Part shown: positions 15,573-25,450 of the stretch, piece after piece
Position numbering within the stretch: the stretch's first letter is position 1
How the letters are laid out: each line of letters starts with the position of its first letter
DNA from: JAAYEL01 sp964345835
GTDB lineage: Bacteria; Bacillota; Clostridia; Tissierellales; Peptoniphilaceae
DNA length: 64,000 nt
NCBI GenBank assembly: GCA_964345835.1
Contig: CAYFSL010000005.1
Coordinates: forward strand, 1-64,000
Direction of reading: 5' to 3'
The notes under the pieces: generated by a model
The model's database searches: none
What the model saw: only the letters and a program-made list of their open reading frames with translations
What the model was told of the DNA's origin: nothing
Position numbers and translations under genes: made by a program

Positions 15573-18458
15573 ATGCAAAACTACGAACCATTTAGATTGA
15601 TAGAAGAGAAATTTTTAGAAGAGGACCAGGCCAAGGCATATGTATTTGAGCACAAGAGGACCAAGGCCAGGGTCTTTGTAATGAAAAATGAGGACGACAA
15701 CAAGTTGTTTTCCGTTGGCTTTAGGACACCGCCCAAGGATTCTACAGGGGTTTGCCATATTTTAGAGCACTGTGTCCTTAATGGGTCAAAAAAATATAGG
15801 ACCAGGGAACCTTTCATGGATATGATAAAAACTTCCCTTTATACCTTCCTAAATGCCATGACCTACCCCGATAAAACTATTTACCCTGTCGCTTCAAGAA
15901 ACAAGAAGGACTTTGAAAACCTTATGGACGTCTACCTAGATGCGGTCTTTAACCCGAGAGTTCTTGAGGATGAAAGGATTTTTATGCAAGAGGGCTGGAG
16001 ATACGACCTTAGCCCAGATAATAAATTAACCTATAAAGGAGTTGTTTATAATGAAATGAGAGGAGCTATGTCTTCAGCCGAAGACCAGGTTTACTCACAA
16101 ATATATAAACACCTTTATCCTGACACCATCTATTCCCTAAATTCAGGTGGAGACCCCTATCAGATTCCTTCTTTAAAATATGAGGACTTTGTTGACTTTT
16201 ATAAGGACTATTACCACCCATCAAATTCCTTTATCTTCCTTTATGGAGATACAGATTATAAAGCCTACATGAACTATATCGACAGAGAATACCTATCAAA
16301 ATATGACTATAGGGAAATAGATTCTAGGATAGGCCTTCAAAAGCCATTTGCTAAAGCAAAATATATAGAAGAAAAATTTTCTACAAATAAAGACGATACG
16401 GAAAAGGCAAATATGGCCACTTATTCGGTCATGACTGCAACAAATGACAATTCCTATGATAGGATTATCAACCAGATCTTGGTTTATGCCCTTATTTCTA
16501 GTGAATCTTCTCCTTTAAAAAAGGCGATTAGCAATTTAGATATAGTTGATGACATCATAAATGCTTCAACTTCAAATAGGCAGATTTCATTTTCCATACT
16601 GGGAAAAAATATTAGGGAGGCTGACAAGGACCTTTTCTTTACCACCATTGAAAAAAGCCTAAAAGACCTTGTAGACCATGGTATTGATAGGGACCTCCTT
16701 CTTTCCATAATAAATATTATTTCATTTTCCCTTAAGGAAAAAAATGGAAACCCTACAAGGGGGATTGAATACCTGGATATGGCCTTTAATACTTGGCTTT
16801 ACGACCTATCTCCAATAGACGGTATAGATATAGGGGCCACATTAAAGGAAATTAGGGATGGCATAGATAATGGAATTTTTGAGAAATATATCGAAGACCA
16901 CATCCTAAATAATGACCACAAGGTCCTTATCCTTCACAAGGCTTATCCTAACCTGAATACAAAAAGAGATGAAAAGATAAAAGACAAGCTTGATGAAATC
17001 GAAAAAAATCTGACAGCAGAGGAAAGGTCTTTGCTTCACACACATAGGGAAGAGATGGACCGTTTCCAAAGTAAAGAAGACAGCCAGGAAGACAAGGATA
17101 CAATCCCCAAGCTAGAGCTTGCTGATGTTGATACTAAAATTGACCCTATAGATAGGAGACTGATAGAAAAATCCAACTATTCCTACCTAATCCACAAGCT
17201 TCCAACCGCTGGAATAGACTATATAGACCTGGTATTCGATGTAGACCATATAGAAAAAGAAGACCTAGTCTATCTTTCAATGCTGGGAGATGTTTTGGGC
17301 TTAATGGATACCAAAAATTATTCTTATTCCGATATTTATACAAAGAGCCTACTAGAAACAGGCGGAATAAGGATTAGTCCTTCCTACTATATTTTGAAAG
17401 ATACCAAGGAATTAAAGAGGACTTTAACTCTCTCAACCAAGGTCTTTTCGGAAAATATTAGCAGGGGCATAAAGGTTGTCGAGGAAATAATATTTAACAC
17501 AAGAATTGAGGATAAGCAAAGGCTTAAGGACTTAATTAATAATATAAGGTCCAGGACTGAAATGGTCCTTCTTGATTACGGCCACACCCTAATGATGAAT
17601 AGGGCCCTAGCAAGTAAATTTGCCCACTATGACTACCTTGAAAAAATTTCAGGTATCGATAACTACCTATTTTATAAGGGCCTAGATGATAAGGACCTAG
17701 ACCTAGTCCTTGATAGACTCCAAAGACTCTACAAAAAAGTCTTTAACAAAAACCAGCTTCTTATAGATGTCCGCTCTGATTTTTCACATGAAGAGGACCT
17801 ATTCAAGTCCCTTGAAGACTTGGTTGAAAAATTAGATGATAGGAAGTTTGATAAATTAACCTATGACTTTGAGCCAGAAATAAGAAAAGAAGCTTTTATA
17901 GCCTCCACTGACGTGTCTTATGTATCAGTAGCCTCAGACCTTAGCCAATTAGGCTATGACTATAAAGGAAATGCTTCAGTCATAGCAAGCCTTCTTTCCA
18001 ACGACTACCTATATAGTGAGATAAGGGCGAAGGGGGGAGCCTATGGAGCAGGTATGTCTATAAATAATAAGAATGGCTTTGCCAGCTTCTCTTATAGGGA
18101 TCCAAATATTAAGAGGACCCTGGAAGTCTACAAAAAGCTTCCAAATGCTATGAATGATATCTCCCTATCTGATGAAGCCCTTAAATCCTTCATAATAGGG
18201 ACGGTCGGCAAATTTAGCCCCCCACTTACAGAAAATCAGAAGGCAATTAGAGACTACAACCTTTACTTGGCAGGACAAAAGTATTCAGACATTGAAGGAT
18301 ATATTAAAGAAGCTTTAGAAACAAGCCTTGATGACTTTAAGGAAATGGGAAGTTTAATAGACAGGTCCGTAGATGACTGGAGCCTAGCTGTCTTAACAAA
18401 CCAGGTAGGCTATGAGGAAAATATAGACCTATTTGATGACCTTATAAAATTAATATAA
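15573..18458 (+). CDS. M16C zinc metalloprotease (presequence-protease-like insulinase)
   Basis: The 961-residue, two-halved peptidase has the inverted zinc motif HILEH (H62, E65, H66) in STGVCHILEHCVLNGS. The downstream zinc glutamate lies in VYNEMRGAMS. The length and the C-terminal half (RAKGGAYGAG) match the M16C/PreP group, which degrades peptides in a closed chamber. No signal peptide is seen, so it is probably cytoplasmic. The start is ATG 15573, because ATG 15561 overlaps the GGAGG itself. It is transcribed against the neighbouring minus-strand genes, with its own promoter and terminator. Confidence 0.93.
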   Translation: MQNYEPFRLIEEKFLEEDQAKAYVFEHKRTKARVFVMKNEDDNKLFSVGFRTPPKDSTGVCHILEHCVLNGSKKYRTREPFMDMIKTSLYTFLNAMTYPDKTIYPVASRNKKDFENLMDVYLDAVFNPRVLEDERIFMQEGWRYDLSPDNKLTYKGVVYNEMRGAMSSAEDQVYSQIYKHLYPDTIYSLNSGGDPYQIPSLKYEDFVDFYKDYYHPSNSFIFLYGDTDYKAYMNYIDREYLSKYDYREIDSRIGLQKPFAKAKYIEEKFSTNKDDTEKANMATYSVMTATNDNSYDRIINQILVYALISSESSPLKKAISNLDIVDDIINASTSNRQISFSILGKNIREADKDLFFTTIEKSLKDLVDHGIDRDLLLSIINIISFSLKEKNGNPTRGIEYLDMAFNTWLYDLSPIDGIDIGATLKEIRDGIDNGIFEKYIEDHILNNDHKVLILHKAYPNLNTKRDEKIKDKLDEIEKNLTAEERSLLHTHREEMDRFQSKEDSQEDKDTIPKLELADVDTKIDPIDRRLIEKSNYSYLIHKLPTAGIDYIDLVFDVDHIEKEDLVYLSMLGDVLGLMDTKNYSYSDIYTKSLLETGGIRISPSYYILKDTKELKRTLTLSTKVFSENISRGIKVVEEIIFNTRIEDKQRLKDLINNIRSRTEMVLLDYGHTLMMNRALASKFAHYDYLEKISGIDNYLFYKGLDDKDLDLVLDRLQRLYKKVFNKNQLLIDVRSDFSHEEDLFKSLEDLVEKLDDRKFDKLTYDFEPEIRKEAFIASTDVSYVSVASDLSQLGYDYKGNASVIASLLSNDYLYSEIRAKGGAYGAGMSINNKNGFASFSYRDPNIKRTLEVYKKLPNAMNDISLSDEALKSFIIGTVGKFSPPLTENQKAIRDYNLYLAGQKYSDIEGYIKEALETSLDDFKEMGSLIDRSVDDWSLAVLTNQVGYEENIDLFDDLIKLI

Positions 18459-18534
18459 AAAGACTACCAGCTGGAGATATCCTGACTTACGCTAGCCTAA
18501 CTTCAGCCAATAGTTTAATAGCATGGAGACAAAT

Positions 18535-18586
18535 AAAGCTAGCCCTTTAAAAAATGGTAAAAATCATTCTTAAAGGACTAGCTTTT
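18535..18586. terminator. Bidirectional terminator between the M16C peptidase and nitroreductase genes
   Basis: AAAGCTAGCCCTTTAA and TTAAAGGACTAGCTTT pair with one mismatch around a loop of about 19 bases. A/T tracts on both sides serve both convergent transcripts. Confidence 0.8.
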
Positions 18587-18639
18587 TCATCCCATATTAA
18601 ATTTTATATTTCAAATCTAACTACTTCTAGTAATTCTAG

Positions 18640-19383
18640 CTAAAAGTCAAAGCCTTGCTCTTTAATGGCTTCAAAGATTTCATCCCTCTTAGCTATCTTG
18701 ATACTATTTTTGTCAACCACTTGCTTGGTAAATGAATCCAAGGCCCTTGAAGGATCTCTTAAATCATAATAGGTTTGCATAACCTTGTCATAGTCAGCAA
18801 GCTCTTCCAAATAGCTATCTTTCTTTTCATACTCGTCAACAAATACCTTTTTTGATATGTCCATCCTAGGTTTTAGGGCAGGATCTTGGTTAGGATACCC
18901 TATTCCAAGACCTACAACAGGGAAGGTATACTCTGGTAAATTCAAAATCTTTATAACTTCCTTGCAATCATTTAAGATGCTTCCAAAATATACTATTCCC
19001 AACCCATTCATCTCAGCAGCAACAGAAATGTTTTGTGCCATTAGGCAAGCATCTGTCCATCCTTGGAAGAACTTATCAGCATCATGGGCATAAATCTTAT
19101 CAGCTTGTCTTTCTTCCATAATCCTGGTATTCCTATAATTATCTACAATAAATATAAGAAGTTCTGGAGCTGTAGCCAAGTACTTTTGATTGGCTAACTT
19201 AGCAAGAGCCTGTCTTTTTTCAGGGTCTTTAACCCTAATTATAGAGGCATTTTGCATACCATTAGAGGTTGATGTCCTATTTGCGACCTCTAGTAGTTTT
19301 TCTACTAAGCCATCATCTATCCTCTCGTCAGTCCAAGACCTTATACTCCTGTGTTCAAGTAAATAATCAATATTGTTGTTCAT
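18640..19383 (-). CDS. Nitroreductase-family flavoprotein (NfsA-like)
   Basis: The 247-residue protein opens with HRSIRSWTDERID, the Arg-rich FMN phosphate-binding motif. SNGMQNASIIRV and MNGLGIVYFGSI(LN) are typical of the NfsA/FRP branch of NAD(P)H-dependent oxidoreductases. The C-terminal extension fits NfsA rather than short nitroreductases. The natural substrate is unknown. It is the last gene of the Sua5-rpiB-upp operon, 9 bp after upp. Confidence 0.88.
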   Translation of the reverse strand: MNNNIDYLLEHRSIRSWTDERIDDGLVEKLLEVANRTSTSNGMQNASIIRVKDPEKRQALAKLANQKYLATAPELLIFIVDNYRNTRIMEERQADKIYAHDADKFFQGWTDACLMAQNISVAAEMNGLGIVYFGSILNDCKEVIKILNLPEYTFPVVGLGIGYPNQDPALKPRMDISKKVFVDEYEKKDSYLEELADYDKVMQTYYDLRDPSRALDSFTKQVVDKNSIKIAKRDEIFEAIKEQGFDF

Positions 19384-19392
19384 ATTTCCCCC

Positions 19393-20022
19393 CTATTTTG
19401 TTCCAAATAGCCTATCACCAGCATCTCCAAGACCTGGTAGGATGTAGGCGTGGTCATTAAGCTCCCTATCAAGGGCAGCAACATATATGTCTACGTCTGG
19501 ATGGGCTTTTTTTACTGCTTCAACCCCTTCTGGAGCTGCTATTAAATTAATAAGCCTAATAGATTTAACCCCGTATTTTTTAAGAGAATCAATAGCATCA
19601 ATAGCTGATCCACCTGTAGCTAGCATAGGATCAAGCAAAAATATATCCCTGTCCTTAATATCTGTCGGCAACTTTAGATAATACTCAACTGGAAGAAGGG
19701 TCTCTGGGTCCCTGTAAAGTCCTATATGACCGACCTTAGCAGATGGAAGAATACTCAGCATACCATCAACCATACCAAGACCAGCTCTTAGTATCGGAAC
19801 AAGGCCAAGCTTTTTGCCAGAAAGTCTATAGCCAGTGCACTTTTCAAGCGGGGTCTCTACCTCTATCTCCTCTAGTGGAAGGTCCCTAGTAACTTCAAAA
19901 GCCATAAGCATTGAAATTTCTGAAACTATCTTCCTAAATTCATTTGTACCAGTATTAACATCCCTTAAGATGCTAACCTTGTGCTTTATTAATGGGTGGT
20001 CCAATACTGTAACTTTACTCAT
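19393..20022 (-). CDS. upp: Uracil phosphoribosyltransferase
   Basis: Upp salvages uracil with PRPP to UMP. The 209 residues include VPILRAGLGM, YRDPETLLP and the PRPP loop LLDPMLATGGSA. The C-terminal GDAGDRLFGTK is the conserved uracil-binding end. Its start overlaps the end of rpiB by 8 bp, so translation is probably coupled. Confidence 0.97.
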   Translation of the reverse strand: MSKVTVLDHPLIKHKVSILRDVNTGTNEFRKIVSEISMLMAFEVTRDLPLEEIEVETPLEKCTGYRLSGKKLGLVPILRAGLGMVDGMLSILPSAKVGHIGLYRDPETLLPVEYYLKLPTDIKDRDIFLLDPMLATGGSAIDAIDSLKKYGVKSIRLINLIAAPEGVEAVKKAHPDVDIYVAALDRELNDHAYILPGLGDAGDRLFGTK

Positions 20023-20458
20023 TTATTCCTCCTTCTAATTTATCGATTCTCCTTTGGTGCCTTTCTTCTCCTGAGAAATCAGTATCTAGGTATGCATCTA
20101 CTATATCTATAGCGAGTTCTACCCCAATTACTCTAGCTCCTAGGCATAAGACATTTGAATTATTATGCAACCTAGTCAACCTAGCAGAATATGGTTCAGA
20201 GCAAAGTGAAGCCCTGATTCCATCAACCTTGTTACAGGCTATGCTCATCCCGATTCCTGTCCCACAGATAGCTATCCCCAAGTCCGCCTGACCATCAACT
20301 ATCTTCTTGCACATAGAATGAGCATAGTCGGGATAGTCAACAGAGGTCTTATCAAATGGTCCTATATCTTCTACTTTTATACCCTTTTTTTCAATATGGT
20401 CTTTAAGGATTTCCTTTAATTCGATTCCGGCATGATCCGATGTTATTACAAGCTTCAA
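20015..20458 (-). CDS. rpiB: Ribose-5-phosphate isomerase B / RpiB-LacA-LacB family sugar isomerase
   Basis: The 147-residue protein has the SDHAGIELK start and the active-site motif GIAICGTGIGMSIACNK, with its catalytic Cys. It interconverts ribose-5-P and ribulose-5-P in the pentose phosphate pathway. It overlaps the upstream Sua5 gene by 4 bp and upp by 8 bp, a tight operon. Confidence 0.93.
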   Translation of the reverse strand: MKLVITSDHAGIELKEILKDHIEKKGIKVEDIGPFDKTSVDYPDYAHSMCKKIVDGQADLGIAICGTGIGMSIACNKVDGIRASLCSEPYSARLTRLHNNSNVLCLGARVIGVELAIDIVDAYLDTDFSGEERHQRRIDKLEGGINE

Positions 20459-21501
20459 TTTTTACCTCCTATATTATAAACCCTGCCTGATGCAGATTTT
20501 TTTAACCTGTTCATAATGGTTAAGCCATAGCCTTCTTCTTCAACTCCATGGACAAGGACCAGGTCTATTCCCTTGTGGTCCATCTCTCTCAAGGCTGTAA
20601 ATAGGACCTTTCCCATATCGTCAAGCAGGCTCTTACTTCCCATATTAATTGCCATATCCACCCCTTTCGGAACCCTGTCCTCCTGGAAGTGCATAAGGCC
20701 TATCTTTTCCTTTTTATCCTCTAACCTTTTTTCTACTAACCTATTAAAATCTTCACTACTTCCTATATAGACCTCAACTCTGGCCTTAGGAGCATAATGC
20801 TTATACTTTTGACCAGGAGCCCTTGGCACCTCCTTGCTATCCTTTAGAGCAAGGTCCAATCCTATCCCTGGCCAATACTTATCTAGAAATTCCCTTGTAT
20901 AGTAGCCTGGCCTAAGTATAGTCTTTTTTTCTCCTGTCAAGTCAACTACGGTCGATTCAAGACCTATTCCACAGTCTCCCCCATCTAGGATTGCCTCAAT
21001 CCTACCGTCCATATCCTCCAAAACATCTCTTGCATTAGTTGGGGATGGCTTGGTAGAAAGGTTGGCTGAAGGAGCTGCAAGAGGAAGATCGCAAAGGGCA
21101 ATCAACTCCCTTGTAATCTTTTTTTTAGGCATCCTTATGGCTACACTGTCAAGTCCCCCACTAATCTCCATAGGTACAAGGTTTGACTTTTTTAATACAA
21201 CCGTTAAAGGCCCCGGCCAGAGTTTTTTTAGAATTTCCCTATCTTCTTCCTTTAGGCCAACAGTCAGCCTATCTAATTCATCCATCTTTGAGATATGGAG
21301 GATTAAAGGGTTGTCCATGGGCCTATTTTTTGCTTTAAAGACTCTTTCTATAGCCCTCTTATCAAGGCCATTACAAGCCAGTCCATAAACAGTTTCTGTC
21401 GGTATTGCAAGGAGACCACCAGCCTTTATTAAGTCCGCTAGCTCCTTTAACCTGTCATAATCTATGTTATTTTCATCAATCTTATAAATTTTAGTTTGCA
21501 T
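20455..21501 (-). CDS. Sua5/TsaC-family threonylcarbamoyl-AMP synthase
   Basis: This enzyme makes threonylcarbamoyl-AMP for the t6A modification of ANN-decoding tRNAs. The 348 residues hold the YrdC domain (about 15-200; PTETVYGLACNG, KNRPMDNPLI, APSANLS, STVVDLTG). The linker APGQKYKHYAPKA and a C-terminal Sua5 domain follow, so this is the long Sua5-type form. Start ATG 21501 is used because the upstream ATG overlaps GAGAGGTAGG. It heads the rpiB-upp-nitroreductase operon. Confidence 0.93.
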   Translation of the reverse strand: MQTKIYKIDENNIDYDRLKELADLIKAGGLLAIPTETVYGLACNGLDKRAIERVFKAKNRPMDNPLILHISKMDELDRLTVGLKEEDREILKKLWPGPLTVVLKKSNLVPMEISGGLDSVAIRMPKKKITRELIALCDLPLAAPSANLSTKPSPTNARDVLEDMDGRIEAILDGGDCGIGLESTVVDLTGEKKTILRPGYYTREFLDKYWPGIGLDLALKDSKEVPRAPGQKYKHYAPKARVEVYIGSSEDFNRLVEKRLEDKKEKIGLMHFQEDRVPKGVDMAINMGSKSLLDDMGKVLFTALREMDHKGIDLVLVHGVEEEGYGLTIMNRLKKSASGRVYNIGGKN

Positions 21502-21533
21502 TTGCCTACCTCTCATCTATTTTACCATAGACT

Positions 21534-21573
21534 CAAAAACAGAGATAGATTTTTACTCCTATCTCCTTTATTT
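21534..21573 (-). terminator. Terminator of the CDF transporter operon
   Basis: GGAGATAG and CTATCTCT form an 8-bp stem, followed on the minus strand by GTTTTTGAG. It is just past the CDF stop codon at 21577. Confidence 0.65.
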
Positions 21574-21576
21574 TTT

Positions 21577-22593
21577 TCATTTATTAATTCTTTTTTCTTT
21601 GATTTTATCTAGGACCCTCTGTCTCTCCTCGCTTGTAAGAGCTCTGCATGGGGCTGGATTAAACACATCCTGGTTCAGGCAGTAGCAAGGGTCTGTATGG
21701 ATGGATAGGTCTACAAAAAGCTCCTCCTTGACCTCTTTTTCTAGCCTGTCTACAATTTCGTGCATGGTATACAAGTCAATATTTACTGGAACTTCGACGT
21801 GAGCCGTTCCAAATAACTTGTTCTTGCCATAGTCATGGATTTCAACATCGTGGACCCCTATTACATATTGACCGCTCATAAGGATTTCTTCAATTCTTTC
21901 GGTGGTCTCATCATCGACGTCCTTACCCAGAAGAATTTCCCCCATGTCGATAAATATTTCTATTCCAGCCTTAACTATAATGACAGAAACGGCTAGACCT
22001 ACTGGTCCTTCTATCTGGATCTTAGCAAAACTTGACAAAAAAACCGAAAGAATTACTACAAAAGTCATAATTATGTCGTTTTTCGAGTCAACTGCCTGGG
22101 ATAAGTTTAAGGGAGAATCAATTAACCTATAGACCTTCATATTATAAAAATACATATATACCTTTATGCTAATAGACAGTAAAAGGATTATTAGGGCTGG
22201 AAGGCTAGTGCTTATATCCCTTGGCTTAAATATGCTCTCAATAGATGACTTAAAAAGAGAAAGTCCAATCAAGACTATGAAAATCCCAACTGAAAGTGAG
22301 GCTATATATTCCCCCCTTCCATGACCATAAGGGTGGCCCTTATCCGCTGGTTTGTTGGACAAGTAGGACCCTACTACTGTAATTATGCTGGCAAAGCTAT
22401 CAGAGAGGTTGTTGACCGCATCTGAAATTACAGATATAGAGTTGATTATTATACCTATTGCGAGCTTTACCAGGAATAAAAGGACATTGAAAAATATCCC
22501 CATATACCCAGTAAGACTGATTAATTTGTTCCTATTTTCTGTATCTTCAAAATTATGGCTTTTGATGAACTTATTTATTAAAAAGTTAAGCAA
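21577..22593 (-). CDS. Cation diffusion facilitator (CDF) family metal efflux protein
   Basis: The 338-residue protein has six predicted membrane segments in the first 220 residues and a cytoplasmic C-terminal domain. The metal-site motif SDAVNNLSDS (TM2) and HPYGHGRGEY are conserved. A Cys/His-rich tail (HTDPCYCLNQ, PAPC) may bind metal. It exports Zn, Mn or Fe(II) against protons; the metal cannot be decided by eye. It starts with TTG, five bases after AGGAGG, and follows the MATE gene by 9 bp. Confidence 0.9.
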   Translation of the reverse strand: MLNFLINKFIKSHNFEDTENRNKLISLTGYMGIFFNVLLFLVKLAIGIIINSISVISDAVNNLSDSFASIITVVGSYLSNKPADKGHPYGHGRGEYIASLSVGIFIVLIGLSLFKSSIESIFKPRDISTSLPALIILLLSISIKVYMYFYNMKVYRLIDSPLNLSQAVDSKNDIIMTFVVILSVFLSSFAKIQIEGPVGLAVSVIIVKAGIEIFIDMGEILLGKDVDDETTERIEEILMSGQYVIGVHDVEIHDYGKNKLFGTAHVEVPVNIDLYTMHEIVDRLEKEVKEELFVDLSIHTDPCYCLNQDVFNPAPCRALTSEERQRVLDKIKEKRINK

Positions 22594-22602
22594 AGCTACC
22601 TC

Positions 22603-23994
22603 CTAGCCGTGGTATTCCATAGGGATAATATCCCTGCTTTTATAGATATAGTGTGAATATATTACGATTAAGACATTTGAGATGACCATTCCTATCCAAA
22701 TGGCAAGTTGCCCCATTGAAGTAAACCTCTGGCATATTAAGACAAATGGAACCCTTATAACCCAGAGTCTACCATTTGACATATGCATAGAGTATTTCAT
22801 CTGACCGACTCCTTGGAAAGTACCTTGGTAGACGGTAAATAAGCCTATGAAGGGCATATTTATAATTGCATAAGGCAGGTAATCCATGGCTATACTGTAA
22901 ACATGGGTGTCCTTGGCAGGATCTAAGAAAATACTAAGTAGCTGCCTTGAGAACAAGCCCACTAACAAGATACCTATAGCAGAAGATATCAAGTTCATAA
23001 TGGTTGCATCTCTCACTATTTGCCTAGCCCTGTCGAACTTCTTAGCCCCCATATTCTGACCTATCATAGCGGTCATGGCAGCAGAAATACCCATGGCGAT
23101 TTGCAACCAGAGCTCGGTAATCCTATTTACCATCGAAAATCCTGCGACCAAGTCCTTACCATAAACAACCAGGATGGAGTTCATGACAGTAAATCCTAGT
23201 GCTGCCCCACTTTGTCCGATTGCCATGGGAACAGCCATATTGAATAATTTCTTAATATAGTGCTTGTCAGCCTTCATCCTAGATAGAGATATTTCAACCT
23301 CTGATGTATCTCTTTTAACGGCAATAAACCCTATAACTACAGCGATTAACTTAGCTAAGGCAGTTGCTATAGCAGCCCCAGCTATGCCCAGGTTAAGTCC
23401 TGGCAAGCCCACAAAAGGTATTTCCTTAAATATAAAAATCGGGTCAAGGACAATGTTTAAGACCCCGGATATAAGCCCCATCATAGTTGTTGACTTGGTC
23501 TTTCCTTGAGCATTCAATATCGCTTGTATAGCAAAATATATACTATCGATTAAAAAACAAATTGAGTTGACCTTAAAATAAATAACTGAGTATTTATATA
23601 GGTCTCCCTTGGCTCCCATAACTCCAATTATAAATTCAGAGGTAAAAAAACCTAAAAGTGAAAAGCCTATCCCCAGTATTAGGGAAATTATAATCAAGTT
23701 ATTGGCGTACTTACTAGCCTCTTCTTTCTTCCCTGCCCCAACCATTTGAGAAATAATAGAGGTACCTGCCACCGATACCCCGATGGCAATCGAAACGAAA
23801 AGAAATAGGAGTGGCCAGGTAAAGCTGGTAGCCGCGAATTGAGTTGTAGACAACCTCGCAACCCAGGCACCGTCTGCCATTACATATAAGGTGGATATTA
23901 TATTGCTAAAAATAAGTGGCAATGATAAGGAAAATAATACCTTCTTAGTGTTGCCATTTAATATTAATGATTTTTCTGAACTCTTATTTTTTAT
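22603..23994 (-). CDS. MATE-family efflux transporter, probable ATA start
   Basis: This is a MATE (NorM/DinF-type) multidrug/H+ or Na+ antiporter with about 12 membrane segments. The first conventional start in frame is TTG at 23922, but that cuts into the first membrane helix. Upstream codons continue the family-like N-terminus (TKKVLFSLSLPLIFSN). The frame is open to an in-frame TAA just before ATA at 23994, which lies 8 bp after a perfect AAGGAGGTG. I take ATA as start (about 463 residues, normal for MATE). It overlaps the HAD gene stop by 11 bp. Confidence 0.8.
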   Translation of the reverse strand: MKNKSSEKSLILNGNTKKVLFSLSLPLIFSNIISTLYVMADGAWVARLSTTQFAATSFTWPLLFLFVSIAIGVSVAGTSIISQMVGAGKKEEASKYANNLIIISLILGIGFSLLGFFTSEFIIGVMGAKGDLYKYSVIYFKVNSICFLIDSIYFAIQAILNAQGKTKSTTMMGLISGVLNIVLDPIFIFKEIPFVGLPGLNLGIAGAAIATALAKLIAVVIGFIAVKRDTSEVEISLSRMKADKHYIKKLFNMAVPMAIGQSGAALGFTVMNSILVVYGKDLVAGFSMVNRITELWLQIAMGISAAMTAMIGQNMGAKKFDRARQIVRDATIMNLISSAIGILLVGLFSRQLLSIFLDPAKDTHVYSIAMDYLPYAIINMPFIGLFTVYQGTFQGVGQMKYSMHMSNGRLWVIRVPFVLICQRFTSMGQLAIWIGMVISNVLIVIYSHYIYKSRDIIPMEYHG

Positions 23995-24661
23995 TTAAAA
24001 CACCTCCTTTTAATAATTTTAACAAGTCTTCTCTTGTATCAACTATATACTTAGGCTTAAGCCCTAATAGATATTCCTTAGACCTAAAGCCCCAAGTAAC
24101 TGCGATAAAGTCAACTCCTGAGTTTTCGGCTGTCATATAATCTACCTCGCTATCTCCAACCAGGATGACATCTTTTTTATCTACAGAAAATCTATCTAAA
24201 ATCTTATTGACCATGTAGGGGTCTGGCTTTTTGGGAAAGCCATCCTCTTGGCCCATATAATAATCAAAGTATTTTTCAAAATCTATCTCCTTGAAAAGCC
24301 TCGATAAAGTATGCTGGGGCTTGTTGGATAGGGCAACCAGCCCATAGCCCTCCTTCTTAAGGTCAATGAGGATATCTACTATCCCTTCATAGGCCTTAGT
24401 AAACCTACTAACCTCCTCTTGGTAGCTCCTGTGGTAGTCATCCACAGTTTTTTTAAGCAAGTCCTCATCATATTCCACCCCCCTCTTTTTCAAGAGGCTC
24501 TCAATCAAGTAATTAGAGCTATAACCCAGGACCTTTTCCACTTCCTTGTTAGTAAATCCCTCAAGTCCATGTCCTTCAAAGGCTTTGTTAACGTGGTATC
24601 TTATAGTATCTATAGTATTTAAAATAGTTCCATCAACATCAAATATAATAAGTTTCGTCAT
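23984..24661 (-). CDS. HAD-family phosphatase, phosphoglycolate-phosphatase-like
   Basis: The 225-residue HAD hydrolase has motif I FDVDGTI, motif II LSNKPQH, motif III with the KKPDPY lysine and motif IV GDSEVDYMTAENS. The helical cap after motif I fits the PGP/beta-PGM subgroup. The substrate is unknown. ATG 24661 follows AGGAG by a few bases. The gene starts right at the stop of the upstream methyltransferase gene and its 3' end holds the MATE ribosome binding site. Confidence 0.88.
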   Translation of the reverse strand: MTKLIIFDVDGTILNTIDTIRYHVNKAFEGHGLEGFTNKEVEKVLGYSSNYLIESLLKKRGVEYDEDLLKKTVDDYHRSYQEEVSRFTKAYEGIVDILIDLKKEGYGLVALSNKPQHTLSRLFKEIDFEKYFDYYMGQEDGFPKKPDPYMVNKILDRFSVDKKDVILVGDSEVDYMTAENSGVDFIAVTWGFRSKEYLLGLKPKYIVDTREDLLKLLKGGVLNKK

Positions 24662-24662
24662 T

Positions 24663-25373
24663 TTATCTCCTAAATTCATACATGGCAATCGAGCAGGCTA
24701 TAGGTAGGTTAAAGCTATCTACCCTATCAGATTGGGGGATAAAGACTCTCCTGCCAAAGCTTGAATAACTAGAAGGTAAACCACTTCCTTCATTTCCAAA
24801 AACCAAGGAAAATGGTCTATCAGCCTTTTCTATCCTATATAGGCTATCCTCCAAGTCATTTGAAAGCATAAAAAGATATAGGTCTCTTCCTGGAAAATCC
24901 TTAAGATAGTCCTCAATAGTCTTAAATCTCCTTATCCTCATATCAAAAATCGACCCCATTGAAGCTCTAACAACCTTGGGGTTGAAGATATCGCAACAAT
25001 TTCCAACCAGGACTAAATCCCTGAAGTCAAAACCATTCATGCTCCTTATGATAGTACCCAGGTTACCCATGTCGGATACTTCATTTAGAACAATATGGTC
25101 CTTATCGCTAGCCAGGTTCCCTTCAAATTTCCTAAAAATTGCCACAAGTAGGGTATTATCCTTTCTAGCCAACCTATTAACCGCTCTCGAATTTACTTCA
25201 CATCTTATATTTTTATCCTTACATAAAGAAAAGACCCTATCTTTTTCATAAAAATCCTCGTGAACATAGACTTTTTCAACCAGGTCTGGTCTTTTGTCTA
25301 AAAGTTCTAAACTAGGAAATCCCCCTAGGGTATGAGAAAGTAAGCCCTCTTTGCTATATTTGTATTTATTCAT
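24663..25373 (-). CDS. TrmH/SpoU-family RNA 2'-O-methyltransferase
   Basis: The 236-residue protein has an N-terminal L30e-like substrate-binding domain and a SPOUT knot domain. Motif 1 is NEVSDMGNLGTIIRS, motif 2 is FGNEGSGL and motif 3 is IPQSDRVDSFNLPIA, which together bind SAM and the target ribose. Motif 3 has Pro-Ile where Ser-Val or similar is common. The rRNA or tRNA target is unknown. ATG 25373 is preceded by GGAAGGTGA. It is the first gene of a methyltransferase/HAD/MATE/CDF operon. Confidence 0.88.
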   Translation of the reverse strand: MNKYKYSKEGLLSHTLGGFPSLELLDKRPDLVEKVYVHEDFYEKDRVFSLCKDKNIRCEVNSRAVNRLARKDNTLLVAIFRKFEGNLASDKDHIVLNEVSDMGNLGTIIRSMNGFDFRDLVLVGNCCDIFNPKVVRASMGSIFDMRIRRFKTIEDYLKDFPGRDLYLFMLSNDLEDSLYRIEKADRPFSLVFGNEGSGLPSSYSSFGRRVFIPQSDRVDSFNLPIACSIAMYEFRR

Positions 25374-25450
25374 AAAATCACCTTCCATATATTCTATATC
25401 TACCATAAAGTCTAGTCAAATATATTAATTACTTGTATAATCTACATTAT

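Noticed and set aside
18459..18534. Possible gene remnant between the M16C peptidase and its terminator
   Set aside because: No frame gives recognisable protein sequence and no repeat ends were found; treated as plain spacer.
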